Numbered from the stretch's first letter, positions 8,940 through 18,974 are shown. The stretch is DNA of 64,000 nucleotides from Pseudomonas arsenicoxydans (GCF_900103875.1 NZ_LT629705.1:3047001-3111000), one strand, 5' to 3'. Notes: generated by a model from the sequence alone, not told the origin. A program made the numbers and translations.

Positions 8940-10031
8940 ATGTCCGGCAATACCTACGGCAAGCTGTTCACTGTCACCACCGCGGGCGAAAGCCATGGTC
9001 CGGCGTTGGTCGCCATTGTCGACGGCTGCCCGCCGGGGCTGGAGATCTCCCTTGAGGATTTGCAGCGCGATCTGGATCGCCGCAAGCCCGGCACCAGCCG
9101 CCACACCACTCAGCGCCAGGAAGCCGACGAAGTCGAAATCCTCTCGGGCGTGTTCGAGGGGCGTACCACCGGTTGCTCCATCGGCCTGCTGATCCGCAAC
9201 ACCGACCAGAAGTCCAAGGACTACTCGGCGATCAAGGATCTGTTCCGCCCGGCCCACGCCGATTACACCTACCACCACAAATACGGCGAACGCGATTACC
9301 GCGGCGGCGGTCGCAGCTCGGCGCGTGAAACCGCGATGCGCGTGGCGGCTGGTGCAATCGCCAAGAAATACCTGGCCACCCAAGGCATCGTCATTCGCGG
9401 CTACATGAGCCAGCTCGGTCCGATCGAAATCCCGTTCAAGACCTGGGATTCGGTAGAAGAAAACGCGTTTTTCTGCCCTGACCCGGACAAGGTGCCGGAG
9501 CTGGAAACCTACATGGACCAGTTGCGCCGCGACCAGGATTCGGTCGGCGCGAAAATCACCGTGGTCGCCGAAGGCGTGATGCCGGGCCTCGGCGAGCCGA
9601 TCTTCGACCGTCTCGATGCCGAACTGGCCCATGCGCTGATGAGCATCAACGCGGTCAAAGGCGTGGAAATCGGCGCCGGTTTCGCCAGCGTCGCCCAGCG
9701 TGGCACCGAACACCGCGATGAAATGACCCCGCAAGGTTTCCTCAGCAACAACGCGGGCGGCATTTTGGGCGGGATCTCGTCGGGTCAGCCGATCGTTGCG
9801 CACCTGGCACTCAAGCCAACCTCAAGCATCACCACGCCCGGCCGTTCCATCGATATCCACGGCAACACGGCGGAAGTCATCACCAAAGGTCGTCACGACC
9901 CTTGCGTCGGCATCCGCGCAACGCCAATCGCCGAAGCGATGATGGCCATTGTGCTGATGGATCACCTGTTGCGTCATCGCGGGCAGAATGCCGACGTGCG
10001 TGTGAGCACGCCGGTGCTGGGTCAGCTTTAA
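8940..10031 (+). CDS. aroC: Chorismate synthase
   Basis: Last step of the shikimate pathway, converting 5-enolpyruvylshikimate 3-phosphate to chorismate with reduced FMN. The 363-residue length is normal. The three family signatures are visible: [18 protein letters not shown] at the N-terminus, the [18 protein letters not shown] core, and R-H-D-P-C-V-G-I-R near the C-terminus. ATG at 8940 follows CGGAG. An MFS carrier gene begins 12 bases after the stop codon. Confidence 0.97.
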   Translation: MSGNTYGKLFTVTTAGESHGPALVAIVDGCPPGLEISLEDLQRDLDRRKPGTSRHTTQRQEADEVEILSGVFEGRTTGCSIGLLIRNTDQKSKDYSAIKDLFRPAHADYTYHHKYGERDYRGGGRSSARETAMRVAAGAIAKKYLATQGIVIRGYMSQLGPIEIPFKTWDSVEENAFFCPDPDKVPELETYMDQLRRDQDSVGAKITVVAEGVMPGLGEPIFDRLDAELAHALMSINAVKGVEIGAGFASVAQRGTEHRDEMTPQGFLSNNAGGILGGISSGQPIVAHLALKPTSSITTPGRSIDIHGNTAEVITKGRHDPCVGIRATPIAEAMMAIVLMDHLLRHRGQNADVRVSTPVLGQL

Positions 10032-10043
10032 TGGCTGACCTTA

Positions 10044-11210
10044 ATGCCGCTGCGGTCTGACGACGTGGCGGCGCTCCCGTACTGGCGGCTTTCCAGTTTC
10101 TATCTGTTCTATTTCGCCTTGCTCGGGTCGACAGCGCCGTTTCTGGCGCTGTACTTCGATCACCTGGGTTTTTCCAGCGCGCGCATCGGCGAACTGGTGG
10201 CGATCCCGATGCTGATGCGCTGCGTGGCGCCGAACATCTGGGGCTGGCTCGGCGACTACACCGGCAGACGCCTGGCCATCGTGCGCTTCGGTGCGGTGTG
10301 CACGCTGCTGACGTTCTCGCTGATTTTCGTCAGCAAGACCTACGCCTGGCTGGCGATGGTCATAGCCTTGCACGCGTTCTTCTGGCACGCGGTATTGCCG
10401 CAGTTCGAAGTCATCACCCTGGCCCACTTGAAAGGGCAGACGTCGCGCTACAGCCAGATCCGCCTCTGGGGTTCCATCGGATTCATCATCACCGTGGTCG
10501 CGCTCGGCCGGTTGTTCGAATGGCTGAGCCTGGACATTTATCCGGTGGCGCTGGTGCTGATCATGGCCGGGATCGTCGTGAGCAGCTTGTGGGTGCCCAA
10601 CGCCGAACCCGTTCACGGAGAACGACCGGCGGCGGACGGGTTTCTCAAACAACTGCGCAGCTCCGGGGTTCTGGCGTTTTACGGGTGCGTGGCGCTGATG
10701 CAGATGAGTCACGGTCCGTATTACACCTTTCTGACGTTGCACCTTGAGCGACTCGGTTATAGCCGTGGCGTGATCGGGATGCTCTGGGCGGTCGGCGTGG
10801 TTGCCGAAGTCCTGATGTTTCTGGTCATGAGCAAGATCCTCGCGCGGTTCTCGGTGCGTCGGGTGCTGCTGGCGAGTTTTCTGCTGGCGGCGTTGCGCTG
10901 GTTGTTGCTGGGTTCGTTCGCCGAGCTTCTGTGGGTGCTGCTGTTTGCCCAAGTGCTGCACGCCGCGACATTCGGCAGCTTTCACGCCGCTGCCATCCAG
11001 TTCGTGCAACGTAGCTTCGGCGCGCGCCAGCAAGGGCAGGGCCAGGCGTTGTATGCCGCGCTGGCCGGCACCGGTGGCGCACTGGGCGCGTTATATGCCG
11101 GCTACAGCTGGAACGCCCTTGGCGCCACATTGACCTTTAGTATTGCAAGCCTCGCAGCCCTGGCGGCTGCCGTTATCATTGCCACACGACTGCAAGAGGA
11201 CAGGCCATGA
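10044..11210 (+). CDS. MFS transporter of the MFS_1-like (HcaT/YcaD-like) type
   Basis: A 388-residue carrier with about 12 hydrophobic helices split by a central charged loop near residue 190-205 (EPVHGERPAADG). After TM2 comes GWLGDYTGRR, a form of the MFS loop motif. It lies 12 bases after aroC and overlaps mtnB by four bases (ATGA), so it is probably co-transcribed with both. The overlap with methionine-salvage genes hints at a sulfur metabolite or nucleoside substrate, but this is only a guess. Confidence 0.85.
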   Translation: MPLRSDDVAALPYWRLSSFYLFYFALLGSTAPFLALYFDHLGFSSARIGELVAIPMLMRCVAPNIWGWLGDYTGRRLAIVRFGAVCTLLTFSLIFVSKTYAWLAMVIALHAFFWHAVLPQFEVITLAHLKGQTSRYSQIRLWGSIGFIITVVALGRLFEWLSLDIYPVALVLIMAGIVVSSLWVPNAEPVHGERPAADGFLKQLRSSGVLAFYGCVALMQMSHGPYYTFLTLHLERLGYSRGVIGMLWAVGVVAEVLMFLVMSKILARFSVRRVLLASFLLAALRWLLLGSFAELLWVLLFAQVLHAATFGSFHAAAIQFVQRSFGARQQGQGQALYAALAGTGGALGALYAGYSWNALGATLTFSIASLAALAAAVIIATRLQEDRP

Positions 11211-11833
11211 GCCTTACCCGTGAACACCTCGCCCAGGAAATCATCGACGCCGGGCGTTTTCTGTATGGCCGCGGCTGGTCGCCGGCTACCAGCAGCAACT
11301 ATTCGACCCGCCTGTCGGCGACCGAAGCGCTGCTGACAGTGTCCGGCAAGCACAAAGGCCAGCTCGGTGTGGATGATGTGTTGGCCACCGACCTGTCGGG
11401 CAATAGCCTGGAACCAGGCAAAAAGCCGTCCGCCGAAACCCTGCTGCACACCCAGCTTTACAACTGGCGCCCGGAGATCGGCGCGGTGCTGCATACCCAT
11501 TCGGTGAACGCCACTGTGCTGTCACGCCTGACCCCGGGTGAGTACATCGAGTTCGAAGACTACGAACTGCAAAAAGCTTTCAGTGGTATCTCGACCCATG
11601 AATCCCGGGTGCGCGTGCCGATTTTCGACAACGATCAGGACATTGCGCGCCTCGCCGCCAAGGTGCAGCCTTGGCTTGAGGCTCATGCGGATTGTGTCGG
11701 CTACCTGATTCGCGGCCACGGCCTCTACACCTGGGGCGCGCGCATGAGCGATGCGCTGCGACAGATCGAAGCCTTTGAATTTTTGTTCGAGTGCGAGTTG
11801 AAGACGCGCTCGCTCTTTAACCGTAATGCATGA
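11207..11833 (+). CDS. mtnB: Methylthioribulose-1-phosphate dehydratase
   Basis: Methionine-salvage enzyme of the class II aldolase fold, dehydrating 5-methylthioribulose 1-phosphate. The 208-residue protein shows the zinc-ligand cluster H-T-H-S in VLHTHSVNATVLSR, a further histidine in IRGHGLYTWG, and the family KHKGQLG and EPGKKPSAET segments. It begins inside the MFS stop codon, suggesting translational coupling, and is followed by mtnD and mtnC. Confidence 0.94.
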   Translation: MSLTREHLAQEIIDAGRFLYGRGWSPATSSNYSTRLSATEALLTVSGKHKGQLGVDDVLATDLSGNSLEPGKKPSAETLLHTQLYNWRPEIGAVLHTHSVNATVLSRLTPGEYIEFEDYELQKAFSGISTHESRVRVPIFDNDQDIARLAAKVQPWLEAHADCVGYLIRGHGLYTWGARMSDALRQIEAFEFLFECELKTRSLFNRNA

Positions 11834-11853
11834 ACCGTTAAGGAGTTGCCCTG

Positions 11854-12399
11854 ATGAGCAGCCTGTCCGTTTACCACGTCTCAAGCCCTGACATTCCGAA
11901 CAAGGTGTTGACCCATTTCGAAGACATCGCCTCGACCCTGGCCGAGCAGGGCGTGCGTTTCGACCGCTGGCAAGCCACGGCGAAAATCCAGCCCGGCGCC
12001 AGCCAGGAAGAAGTGATTGGCGCGTACCAGGAGCAGATCGACAAGCTGATGACCGAACGCAGTTACGTCACGGTCGATGTGATCAGCCTGAACAGCGATC
12101 ACCCGCAAAAAGCTGAATTGCGCGCCAAGTTCCTCGACGAACACCGCCATGGCGAAGACGAAGTACGATTTTTCGTCGCTGGCCGTGGGCTGTTTACCCT
12201 GCACATCGACGATTATGTCTATGCGGTGCTCTGCGAGAAGAACGACTTGATCTCGGTGCCCGCCGGCACGCCTCACTGGTTCGACATGGGCGAGCATCCG
12301 CATTTTGTGGCAATTCGCCTGTTCAACAACCCTGAAGGCTGGGTGGCCAACTTCACCGGCGAAGACATCGCCAGCCGCTTCCCGCGTCTTGAGGACTGA
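11854..12399 (+). CDS. mtnD: Acireductone dioxygenase
   Basis: Cupin metalloenzyme of methionine salvage. With Fe(II) it forms the 2-oxoacid precursor of methionine, and with Ni it runs an off-pathway reaction. The 181-residue protein carries the metal-binding set H-x-H-x4-E in [13 protein letters not shown], and the fourth ligand histidine in [15 protein letters not shown] precedes the ATG, and the stop codon lies four bases before the mtnC start. Confidence 0.95.
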   Translation: MSSLSVYHVSSPDIPNKVLTHFEDIASTLAEQGVRFDRWQATAKIQPGASQEEVIGAYQEQIDKLMTERSYVTVDVISLNSDHPQKAELRAKFLDEHRHGEDEVRFFVAGRGLFTLHIDDYVYAVLCEKNDLISVPAGTPHWFDMGEHPHFVAIRLFNNPEGWVANFTGEDIASRFPRLED

Positions 12400-12403
12400 G
12401 CTG

Positions 12404-13087
12404 ATGCCGATCAAAGCGATTCTCACCGACATCGAAGGCACCACCAGCGCGGTGAGTTTTGTGTTCGACGTGCTGTTTCCCTACGCCGCCAAGCACTTGC
12501 CGGACTTCGTTCGCCAACACGCCGAACGCGCCGATGTGGCCGAGCAACTGACGGCCGTGCGCCGGGACAGCAATGAACCTGAGGCTGACGTCGAGCGAGT
12601 CATCGACATTCTGCTGGGCTGGATCGCCGAAGACCGCAAGGCCACGCCGCTCAAGGCGTTGCAGGGAATGGTCTGGGCGCAGGGTTATCAGGCCGGGCAG
12701 TTGAAAGGCCACGTTTATCCGGACGCCGTTGAAGCGCTCAAGCGCTGGCATCAGGAAGGTTTCAAACTGTTTGTGTATTCCTCGGGCTCGATTCAGGCGC
12801 AAAAGCTGATTTTCGGCTGCTCGGAGGCGGGGGATCTGTCGCCATTGTTCAGCGGCTATTTCGACACCACTTCGGGGCCCAAGCGTGAAGCGTCGTCTTA
12901 TGCGCGCATCACCCAGGCCATCGGCGTCGAGCCGTCGCAGATTCTGTTTTTGTCCGACATCGTCGAGGAACTCGACGCGGCGCGCACGGCCGGCATGGCG
13001 ACTTGCGGGCTGGCCCGTGAGGGCGGGGAACTGGCGGGGCATACGACCGTGGACAGTTTCGCGCGGATCGACCCTTCCGATTTCTAA
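12404..13087 (+). CDS. mtnC: Enolase-phosphatase E1
   Basis: HAD-superfamily enzyme of methionine salvage that enolises and dephosphorylates 2,3-diketo-5-methylthiopentyl-1-phosphate. The 227-residue protein shows the Asp nucleophile motif D-I-E-G-T in [10 protein letters not shown] (glutamate replacing the second Asp is normal for this family), the [11 protein letters not shown] motif II, and the acidic motif [16 protein letters not shown] at 12404 follows GAGG. It is the last gene of the aroC-MFS-mtnBDC run. Confidence 0.95.
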   Translation: MPIKAILTDIEGTTSAVSFVFDVLFPYAAKHLPDFVRQHAERADVAEQLTAVRRDSNEPEADVERVIDILLGWIAEDRKATPLKALQGMVWAQGYQAGQLKGHVYPDAVEALKRWHQEGFKLFVYSSGSIQAQKLIFGCSEAGDLSPLFSGYFDTTSGPKREASSYARITQAIGVEPSQILFLSDIVEELDAARTAGMATCGLAREGGELAGHTTVDSFARIDPSDF

Positions 13088-13104
13088 GCCTCGACGCACA
13101 TAAC

Positions 13105-13198
13105 CTGTGGGAGCGGGCTTGCCCGCGAAAGCGGTGTATCAGTTAATACATGTGTCGACTGATACACCGCCATCGCGAGCAGGCTCGCTCCCACAGGG
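13105..13198. repeat. REPIN with unlike arms
   Basis: The left REP reads CTGTGGGAGCGGGCTTGCCCGCG and the right REP reads CGCGAGCAGGCTCGCTCCCACAG. The hairpin cores differ (GGGCTTGCCC versus GAGCAGGCTC), each still self-complementary. The intervening bases include a GGTGTATCAGT/ACTGATACACC inverted repeat. Confidence 0.82.
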
Positions 13199-13220
13199 GA
13201 TCGGAGTACCGTCTTACACA

Positions 13221-13257
13221 AAACAGGCCGTGGAGCGAAAGCTCTCACGGCCTGTTT
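13221..13257. terminator. Bidirectional Rho-independent terminator
   Basis: AAACAGGCCGTGAGAGC-type stem with a GAAA loop and T/A-rich flanks on both sides, between the converging mtnC operon and the DUF3509-type gene. Confidence 0.8.
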
Positions 13258-13291
13258 GTTTGCAGCGTACTTATTTATACAACCGCAGGTT

Positions 13292-13570
13292 TTACGCCGA
13301 GTGATACGTCGGCAGGGCAAACCGTTGCTGGCTTTGCAGCATGGAGATCTGCGGCAGTTCGCTGGCTTGTTCGGCCAAGTCACGACGGATCGCACTGATT
13401 ACCCAGGACAACTGATCGCCAGCATGCAATTGCTGGTAGGAAATCGAACGCTTGAACACTTTGCCTTCGGTGCTGCGCAGGGTCAGCAGAATGCCACCGT
13501 CAGGACGCGGCTGGGTGGTCACATCGAAGTTGGAGAACAGGGAGGTAAATTTTTCTTGGATCAGGCTCAT
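13292..13570 (-). CDS. DUF3509-type small Pseudomonas protein
   Basis: A 92-residue protein starting MSLIQEKFTSLFSNFDVTTQ, with ATG at 13570 and a CGGAG ribosome site. The sequence matches what I recall of DUF3509, a short family found mainly in Pseudomonas with no known function. No signal peptide or membrane helix is visible. It is encoded alone, upstream of an AT-rich region. Confidence 0.72.
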   Translation of the reverse strand: MSLIQEKFTSLFSNFDVTTQPRPDGGILLTLRSTEGKVFKRSISYQQLHAGDQLSWVISAIRRDLAEQASELPQISMLQSQQRFALPTYHSA

Positions 13571-13913
13571 GTCTATCAGCTCCGTTAGCACTTGATTAGC
13601 AAGCATGGAGAGGTAGTTGCAGTGATTGTGCCAGCACCTGATTTTTTAAAAATCGTTATAAATCAATAGGTTAATTTTTTAGTGATTTTTGGGTTTCGTG
13701 CAAACTGCATGAAAGGCCATCGTGCATCCTGCATTTTGCGTGGTCGGGCACGATTCAATGGAACCATTTGCCCGCACTGAGGTTCACGGTTTTCACCCCG
13801 CTGGTGCAGATACAAAACATTTCAAAAACTGCGTGTACAGCTGAAGAACCGCTGACGTATTTTCGGTTTCATAGAACGCCGCCCGACAATAAAAAGATCT
13901 AACGGGAGCACGC
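13571..13913. other. Intergenic region with promoters for two divergent genes
   Basis: A 343-base gap between the DUF3509-type gene and the acyl-CoA synthetase. Bases 13644-13700 are unusually AT-rich for this genome and probably hold the DUF3509-side promoter. GGGAG at 13904-13908 is the ribosome site of the synthetase. I see no gene in it. Confidence 0.4.
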
Positions 13914-15740
13914 ATGAGCGACACGATTACCTGGGGCATGATGCTCCGCAAGCTGCCTTCCATTGCCAAAACCATTCCCCGAGTGGTGAAAGGCATGAAA
14001 GTCGCTAACGTCAAGGACCCGACCCAACCGTGTGGCCTCGGCTGGACGTTCGAGCAAGCCACCTTGCGCAACCCTGATGGCCCCGCGTTGATGCAAAACG
14101 ATGTGGCGCTGAGTTATGCACAGGTCAACCAGTGGGCCAATCGCATCGCCCATCACCTGATTGCCCAAGGCATCGGCAAGGGCGATGTGGTGGCGGTTTT
14201 TCTCGAGAACCGCCCGGAACTGCTGGTGACGATATTGGCCGTGGCCAAAGTCGGTGCGATCAGTGCCTTGCTCAACACCTCACAAACCCGCGACACACTG
14301 GCTCACAGCCTGAACCTGGTAACGCCCGTGGCGATCATCGTCGGCGAAGAACTGGTCCCGGCCTTCAGCGCGGTCCGTGAAAGGGTGTCGATCGATACGA
14401 CGCGCACCTGGTTCGTTGCCGATCAAGACACCTACAGCCATCCCGGTGTCGCGCCCGCCGGTTTCATCAATCTGATGACTGACGCCGCCACCGCGTCCAG
14501 CGAGAACCCCGTCAGCAGCCAGCAGGTCTTTTTCGACGATCCCTGTTTCTATATCTACACCTCCGGCACCACCGGGTTGCCCAAGGCGGGCGTCTTCAAG
14601 CACGGTCGCTGGATGCGCAGCTCGGTGAGCTTTGGCCTGATCGCCCTGAATATGCAGCCTCAGGATGTGGTCTATTGCACCTTGCCGCTGTATCACGCCA
14701 CCGGGCTGTGCGTGTGTTGGGGTTCGGCAATCAACGGTGCCTCAGGATTTGCCATCCGCCGCAAATTCAGCGCCAGCCAATTCTGGCAGGACGTGCGCAA
14801 GTATCGGGCGACCACCCTGGGGTATGTCGGTGAATTGTGCCGCTACCTGGTGGATCAACCACCCAGCGCCGATGACAACCAGCACCCAGTGACGAAGATG
14901 ATCGGCAACGGCCTGCGTCCCGGTGCCTGGCGCGAGTTCAAGACGCGCTTTGGCGTCGGGCACATCTGTGAGCTGTATGCCGCCAGCGACGGCAACATCG
15001 GGTTCAGCAACATTCTCAACTTTGACAACACCATCGGTTTCTCCCTGATGGCCTGGGAGCTGGTGGCCTACGACCATGACAGCGGCATGCCGACGCGTAA
15101 TGCCAAGGGCTTCATGCGCAAGGTCGGCAAAGGCGAGCAGGGCCTGTTGCTGGCGCGGATCGACGAGAAGGCGCCACTGGACGGCTACACCGATCCGCAG
15201 AAGACCGAGAAAGTTGTCCTTCACGACGTGTTCGTGAAAGGCGACCGTTACTTCAACACCGGCGATCTGCTGCGCAACATCGGTTTTGGTCACGCGCAAT
15301 TCGTCGACCGGCTGGGGGACACCTACCGCTGGAAGGGTGAAAACGTCTCGACCACCGAGGTCGAGAACATCCTCCTGCAACACCCGAATATTTGCGAAGC
15401 CGTGGCCTATGGCGTCGAAATCCGCAACACCAACGGACGAGCCGGCATGGCCGCAATCACACCGGCGGAGTCCTTGGCGACCCTGGATTTCAGCGAGCTG
15501 TTGGCATTTGCCCGCGAGCGAATGCCCGCGTATGCGGTGCCGCTGTTCCTGCGGGTGAAAGTGAAAATGGAGACCACCGGCACCTTCAAATACCAGAAGA
15601 CCCGGCTCAAGGACGAAGCCTTCGACCCCGCTAAAACTGGCGACGACCCGATCTATGCCTGGCTGCCCGGCACCCAGACTTATGTGCAAGTCACCGATCA
15701 GGTGCTGGCGGATATTCACGGCGGCGCTTTTCGTTATTGA
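13914..15740 (+). CDS. Long-chain (very-long-chain/FATP-type) acyl-CoA synthetase
   Basis: AMP-forming ligase that activates fatty acids to acyl-CoA. The 608-residue protein has the adenylation P-loop YIYTSGTTGLPKAG (about residues 217-230), the YAASDGNIGF motif, FVDRLGDTYRWKGENVST near residue 465 and the C-terminal KYQKTRLKDEAFDP with the catalytic lysine. Length and motif spacing resemble FATP/FadD6-type enzymes more than FadD1/FadD2. It is a single gene with a good GGGAG ribosome site; uptake or membrane association is inferred from the family. Confidence 0.9.
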   Translation: MSDTITWGMMLRKLPSIAKTIPRVVKGMKVANVKDPTQPCGLGWTFEQATLRNPDGPALMQNDVALSYAQVNQWANRIAHHLIAQGIGKGDVVAVFLENRPELLVTILAVAKVGAISALLNTSQTRDTLAHSLNLVTPVAIIVGEELVPAFSAVRERVSIDTTRTWFVADQDTYSHPGVAPAGFINLMTDAATASSENPVSSQQVFFDDPCFYIYTSGTTGLPKAGVFKHGRWMRSSVSFGLIALNMQPQDVVYCTLPLYHATGLCVCWGSAINGASGFAIRRKFSASQFWQDVRKYRATTLGYVGELCRYLVDQPPSADDNQHPVTKMIGNGLRPGAWREFKTRFGVGHICELYAASDGNIGFSNILNFDNTIGFSLMAWELVAYDHDSGMPTRNAKGFMRKVGKGEQGLLLARIDEKAPLDGYTDPQKTEKVVLHDVFVKGDRYFNTGDLLRNIGFGHAQFVDRLGDTYRWKGENVSTTEVENILLQHPNICEAVAYGVEIRNTNGRAGMAAITPAESLATLDFSELLAFARERMPAYAVPLFLRVKVKMETTGTFKYQKTRLKDEAFDPAKTGDDPIYAWLPGTQTYVQVTDQVLADIHGGAFRY

Positions 15741-15851
15741 AAGCAGCGCTATTGAATGTGGCTATGGCGGACCTTGAGAAAAAAGAAGTGACAGCTTCGG
15801 GGCTGCTCTGGAAACTGTCGGCTTTGCGAATAACCGAACGTGGAGTGCCCG

Positions 15852-16370
15852 ATGTCTGACCAAAGCCGCCAGATGACCCCCGAAGAAGCCGCCGAATTTG
15901 CCGAGCAGGTCTTCAACAAAGCACGCGAGGGCGATGCGGCCATGATGGCTGCGCTGCTGACCAAAGGCCTGCCGCCGAACCTGCGCAACCACAAGGGCGA
16001 CACCTTGCTGATGCTCGCCGCTTACCACGGTCATGTGGAAACGGTAAAAGTACTGCTGGAGCACAAGGCCGACCCGGAAATCCGCAACGACAACGGCCAG
16101 AGCCCGATTGCCGGTGCTGCGTTCAAAGGCGACCTGGCGGTGGTCCAGGCGCTGGTGGAAGGTGGCGCACAAGTCGAAGGCTCGTCCTTTGACGGTCGTA
16201 CTGCGCTGATGATGGCGGCGATGTTCAACCGCGTCGAAATCGTCGACTACCTGATCAGCAAAGGCGCCGACCCGAAAGCCAAGGACGCCAATGGCGTGTC
16301 CGCGCTGGATGCTGCGAAAACGATGGGTGCCGTCGATACCACTGCGCAATTGCAGAAACTGCTCGGCTGA
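15852..16370 (+). CDS. Ankyrin-repeat protein
   Basis: A 172-residue protein made almost wholly of ankyrin repeats: about four units recognisable by KGDTLLMLAAYHGHVETVKVLL, NGQSPIAGAAFKGDLAVVQALV, DGRTALMMAAMFNRVEIVDYLI and NGVSALDAAK. ATG at 15852 follows GGAG. There is no signal peptide, so it should be cytoplasmic and bind another protein. The partner is unknown. Confidence 0.92.
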   Translation: MSDQSRQMTPEEAAEFAEQVFNKAREGDAAMMAALLTKGLPPNLRNHKGDTLLMLAAYHGHVETVKVLLEHKADPEIRNDNGQSPIAGAAFKGDLAVVQALVEGGAQVEGSSFDGRTALMMAAMFNRVEIVDYLISKGADPKAKDANGVSALDAAKTMGAVDTTAQLQKLLG

Positions 16371-16443
16371 TCGGCTACGGATTAGGGGGCGTAATGCGCT
16401 ATCCTTCGCGCCCTCAAAATTCACTCGCTACAGGATCCGCCCC

Positions 16444-16974
16444 ATGAAAGCCGCACTCGTCGAACTCATCAGCAAAATCAGCTCCGGGTGCATGAGCGAT
16501 GACGAAATCCTGAAAGTCGCTGGGGAAGCGGCCCAGGCCTACGCCGATCCCGAAGCTTTTCTGACGGCCAATCCGGATATCAACTACGACGACACCTTCC
16601 CGATTCCGCTGGGCGAGTGGGTGGTCGTCGGCAGTCTGCCGGAGACCGTGCTGTTCCAGGCCGACACCTACATGGATCTGTTCGCGCAGATCGTCGCCTC
16701 GTTCGGCCCCGGGGTGGATTTCAACATCAAGCCCAAGCAGCTGGCGAAAACCGAAGCCCTGACCGCGCTCAACCGCATTCAGGTGCAGATGGGCAGCATG
16801 AACAAGGAAAACGGCGGTTACACGCTGATGAACTTCAGTCAGTTGCTCGATGACGAGTTGCAAGTGGTGCTGGTCTACGGCAACGACGTGCCTCGCGTGC
16901 TGGAACTGTGCGCCGAAGTCGGCATCGCTGCCGCGCCTTCGCTCGAAGCCCTCAAAGTCGCGATTCACGTTTAA
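16444..16974 (+). CDS. Conserved-looking soluble protein of unknown function
   Basis: A 176-residue acidic protein (MKAALVELISKISSG...) with no signal peptide or membrane helix. The start at 16444 is the first ATG after the ankyrin gene's stop codon and matches the beginning of coding-type codon use. I recognise no family motif. It lies 73 bases after the ankyrin gene in the same direction, so co-transcription is possible. Confidence 0.72.
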   Translation: MKAALVELISKISSGCMSDDEILKVAGEAAQAYADPEAFLTANPDINYDDTFPIPLGEWVVVGSLPETVLFQADTYMDLFAQIVASFGPGVDFNIKPKQLAKTEALTALNRIQVQMGSMNKENGGYTLMNFSQLLDDELQVVLVYGNDVPRVLELCAEVGIAAAPSLEALKVAIHV

Positions 16975-17037
16975 AAAACGGAACCCTCGCAAGGCCCGGC
17001 TATCCTAAGAGTGCATACCACTCTTAGGAGCGACACC

Positions 17038-17229
17038 ATGGGTTCCACGTTCAACGGTCTGATTGGCCTGATCATTCTTGCCCTGGATATCTGGGCAATC
17101 ATCAACGTGCTCAAAAGTGGCGCTGAAACAGGGATGAAAATCATCTGGGTGCTGCTGATCCTGCTGCTGCCGGTCCTGGGCCTGATCATCTGGGCCATCG
17201 CCGGGCCACGGGGTAATGTTCGGATCTGA
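17038..17229 (+). CDS. PLDc_N-type small membrane protein
   Basis: A 63-residue protein with two hydrophobic helices (GLIGLIILALDIWAIINVL and MKIIWVLLILLLPVLGLIIWAI) and the W-I-L-L-I-L-L-x-P-x-x-G-x-I-I-W pattern typical of the phospholipase D N-terminal transmembrane domain found alone in many small proteins. TAGGAG precedes the ATG at 17038. It is probably an inner-membrane protein of unknown role. Confidence 0.8.
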   Translation: MGSTFNGLIGLIILALDIWAIINVLKSGAETGMKIIWVLLILLLPVLGLIIWAIAGPRGNVRI

Positions 17230-17255
17230 TCTCTCTCTGAAGGTCGACGCCTTAC

Positions 17256-17345
17256 CTGTGGGAGCGGGCTTGCCCGCGATGGAATCACCGCGGTGCAGCT
17301 GATAGACCGCAGCGATTTCATCGCGGGCAAGCCCGCTCCCACAAA
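17256..17345. repeat. REPIN: two inverted REP elements
   Basis: CTGTGGGAGCGGGCTTGCCCGCGATGG at the left end and CATCGCGGGCAAGCCCGCTCCCACA at the right, between the PLDc_N-type gene and speE. Confidence 0.85.
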
Positions 17346-17491
17346 GGATTGTGTCGACTCATCAAGTGAGGTTCGACCTGTCATCTTCCGCGACGTAGAA
17401 TGCGCGCCTTTCCCGGTCAATCGAACCGATCGATTGGCCATCATGGGCGGGTAACCGTCCGTTGCCACCCGCATTCATCGGAGCACTTCCC

Positions 17492-18367
17492 ATGAGCACT
17501 ACCCCAACCAGCGAATACCTGGAAACCCTCTACGAAGGCTACGGCCAGCGTTTTCGCATGGAAAAACTGCTGCACGAAGTGCGCACCGAACACCAGCACC
17601 TGGTGATCTTCGAAAACCCGCGCATGGGCCGGGTGATGGCGCTGGACGGCGTGATCCAGACCACCGAAGCCGATGAATTCATCTACCACGAAATGCTCAC
17701 CCATGTGCCGATCCTGGCCCACGGCAGCGCCAAGCGCGTACTGATCATCGGTGGCGGCGACGGCGGCATGTTGCGTGAAGTGGCCAAACACGGCGGCGTC
17801 GAGCACATCACCATGGTCGAGATCGACGGCACCGTGGTCGACATGTGCAAGGAGTTTCTGCCGAACCACTCCAAAGGTGCGTTCGATGATCCACGCCTGA
17901 ACCTGGTGATCGACGACGGCATGCGTTTCGTCGCCACCACCACTGAAAAATTCGACGTGATCATTTCCGACTCCACCGACCCGATCGGTCCAGGTGAAGT
18001 GCTGTTCTCGGAAAACTTCTACCAGGCTTGCCGTCGCTGCCTCAACGAAGGCGGCATTCTGGTCACGCAGAACGGCACGCCGTTCATGCAGATCGAAGAA
18101 GTCAAAACCACCGCCGGCCGCCTGCGCAGCCTGTTCCCGGACTGGCACTTCTATCAGGCCGCCGTGCCGACCTACATCGGTGGCTCGATGACCTTTGCCT
18201 GGGGCGCGACCAATACTGCGTATCGCAAATTGTCCCGTGAAACCCTGCAACAGCGTTTCGCCGGCAGCGGCATTATCACCCGCTACTACAACCCGGAAAT
18301 CCACATCGGCGCCTTCGCCTTGCCGCAATACGTGCTGCAAGCAGTGAACAAGCCAAGCAACGACTAA
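17492..18367 (+). CDS. speE: Spermidine synthase (polyamine aminopropyltransferase)
   Basis: Transfers an aminopropyl group from decarboxylated SAM to putrescine. The 291-residue protein has the N-terminal beta domain ([11 protein letters not shown]), the binding motif [17 protein letters not shown] (about residues 85-101) and the gatekeeping D-S-T-D-P-I-G-P loop with the catalytic aspartate. ATG at 17492 follows CGGAG. A hairpin follows the stop codon. Confidence 0.95.
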   Translation: MSTTPTSEYLETLYEGYGQRFRMEKLLHEVRTEHQHLVIFENPRMGRVMALDGVIQTTEADEFIYHEMLTHVPILAHGSAKRVLIIGGGDGGMLREVAKHGGVEHITMVEIDGTVVDMCKEFLPNHSKGAFDDPRLNLVIDDGMRFVATTTEKFDVIISDSTDPIGPGEVLFSENFYQACRRCLNEGGILVTQNGTPFMQIEEVKTTAGRLRSLFPDWHFYQAAVPTYIGGSMTFAWGATNTAYRKLSRETLQQRFAGSGIITRYYNPEIHIGAFALPQYVLQAVNKPSND

Positions 18368-18389
18368 ACTGAAGATGTACGCATAACCC

Positions 18390-18421
18390 TGTTGGAGCGA
18401 GCGTGTTCGCTCCAACAGGTT
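18390..18421 (+). terminator. Hairpin after speE
   Basis: CCTGTTGGAGCGA and TCGCTCCAACAGG pair around a short loop, followed by TTATATTTTT. This is consistent with intrinsic termination, although the T run is broken. Confidence 0.6.
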
Positions 18422-18522
18422 ATATTTTTCATGCCTTTACGGTGTATTTCGTTGAACGATCAGTCAGGCCAAAAGTCCAGATAGAGGTAAGCCCATTTGC
18501 GGGTTTGTTCGAGGAGGCACTG

Positions 18523-18756
18523 ATGCAAAAGTGGAAAATCACTTTCGTGGATGATCACGGTGAAACAGTCGACGAAGTCTTCGAGCGCGACGAGTGCCCG
18601 GATAACGAGCAAGCCGCCAAACTCCTCAAGGAAAGACTTTTTCCTGTCGCTGCCGAACTGGATCTGAATGATCTGGAAGGGCGAACGGCTGACGCGAGTG
18701 TCAAAAGTCTTAAAGCCCAAAACAGCATACAAATCCTCGGCATTACTCCCGTCTGA
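18523..18756 (+). CDS. Small soluble protein of unknown function
   Basis: A 77-residue acidic protein (MQKWKITFVDDHGETVDEVFERDE...) with ATG at 18523 after an ideal GAGGAGG ribosome site. No signal peptide or membrane helix. The frame is open upstream to 18403, but the ribosome site decides the start. I do not recognise a family. Confidence 0.6.
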   Translation: MQKWKITFVDDHGETVDEVFERDECPDNEQAAKLLKERLFPVAAELDLNDLEGRTADASVKSLKAQNSIQILGITPV

Positions 18757-18974
18757 TACAACTTCTGGCACATTCTTGAAACACCAGGCCTTGGCAACGG
18801 CTCTATCTTGGCGCTACTCTGCAATCGAGATCAGCGAACGGATCGCTAAGGTCTGGTCTTGTCAGCTACATGCTTGCTTCCCACCGGCAACATCGTTGCC
18901 GCATCGCTCGCACCCATCGGTTGCGAGTGCCGGGAATACGGAAAGTCTATCCATCAATTTGAGGGGGACGTTTC

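Noticed and set aside
18766..18781. TGGCACATTCTTGAAA resembling a sigma-54 promoter before the RraB-family gene
   Set aside because: The -12 element lacks the essential GC and no activator site is seen, unlike the good match at 19764.
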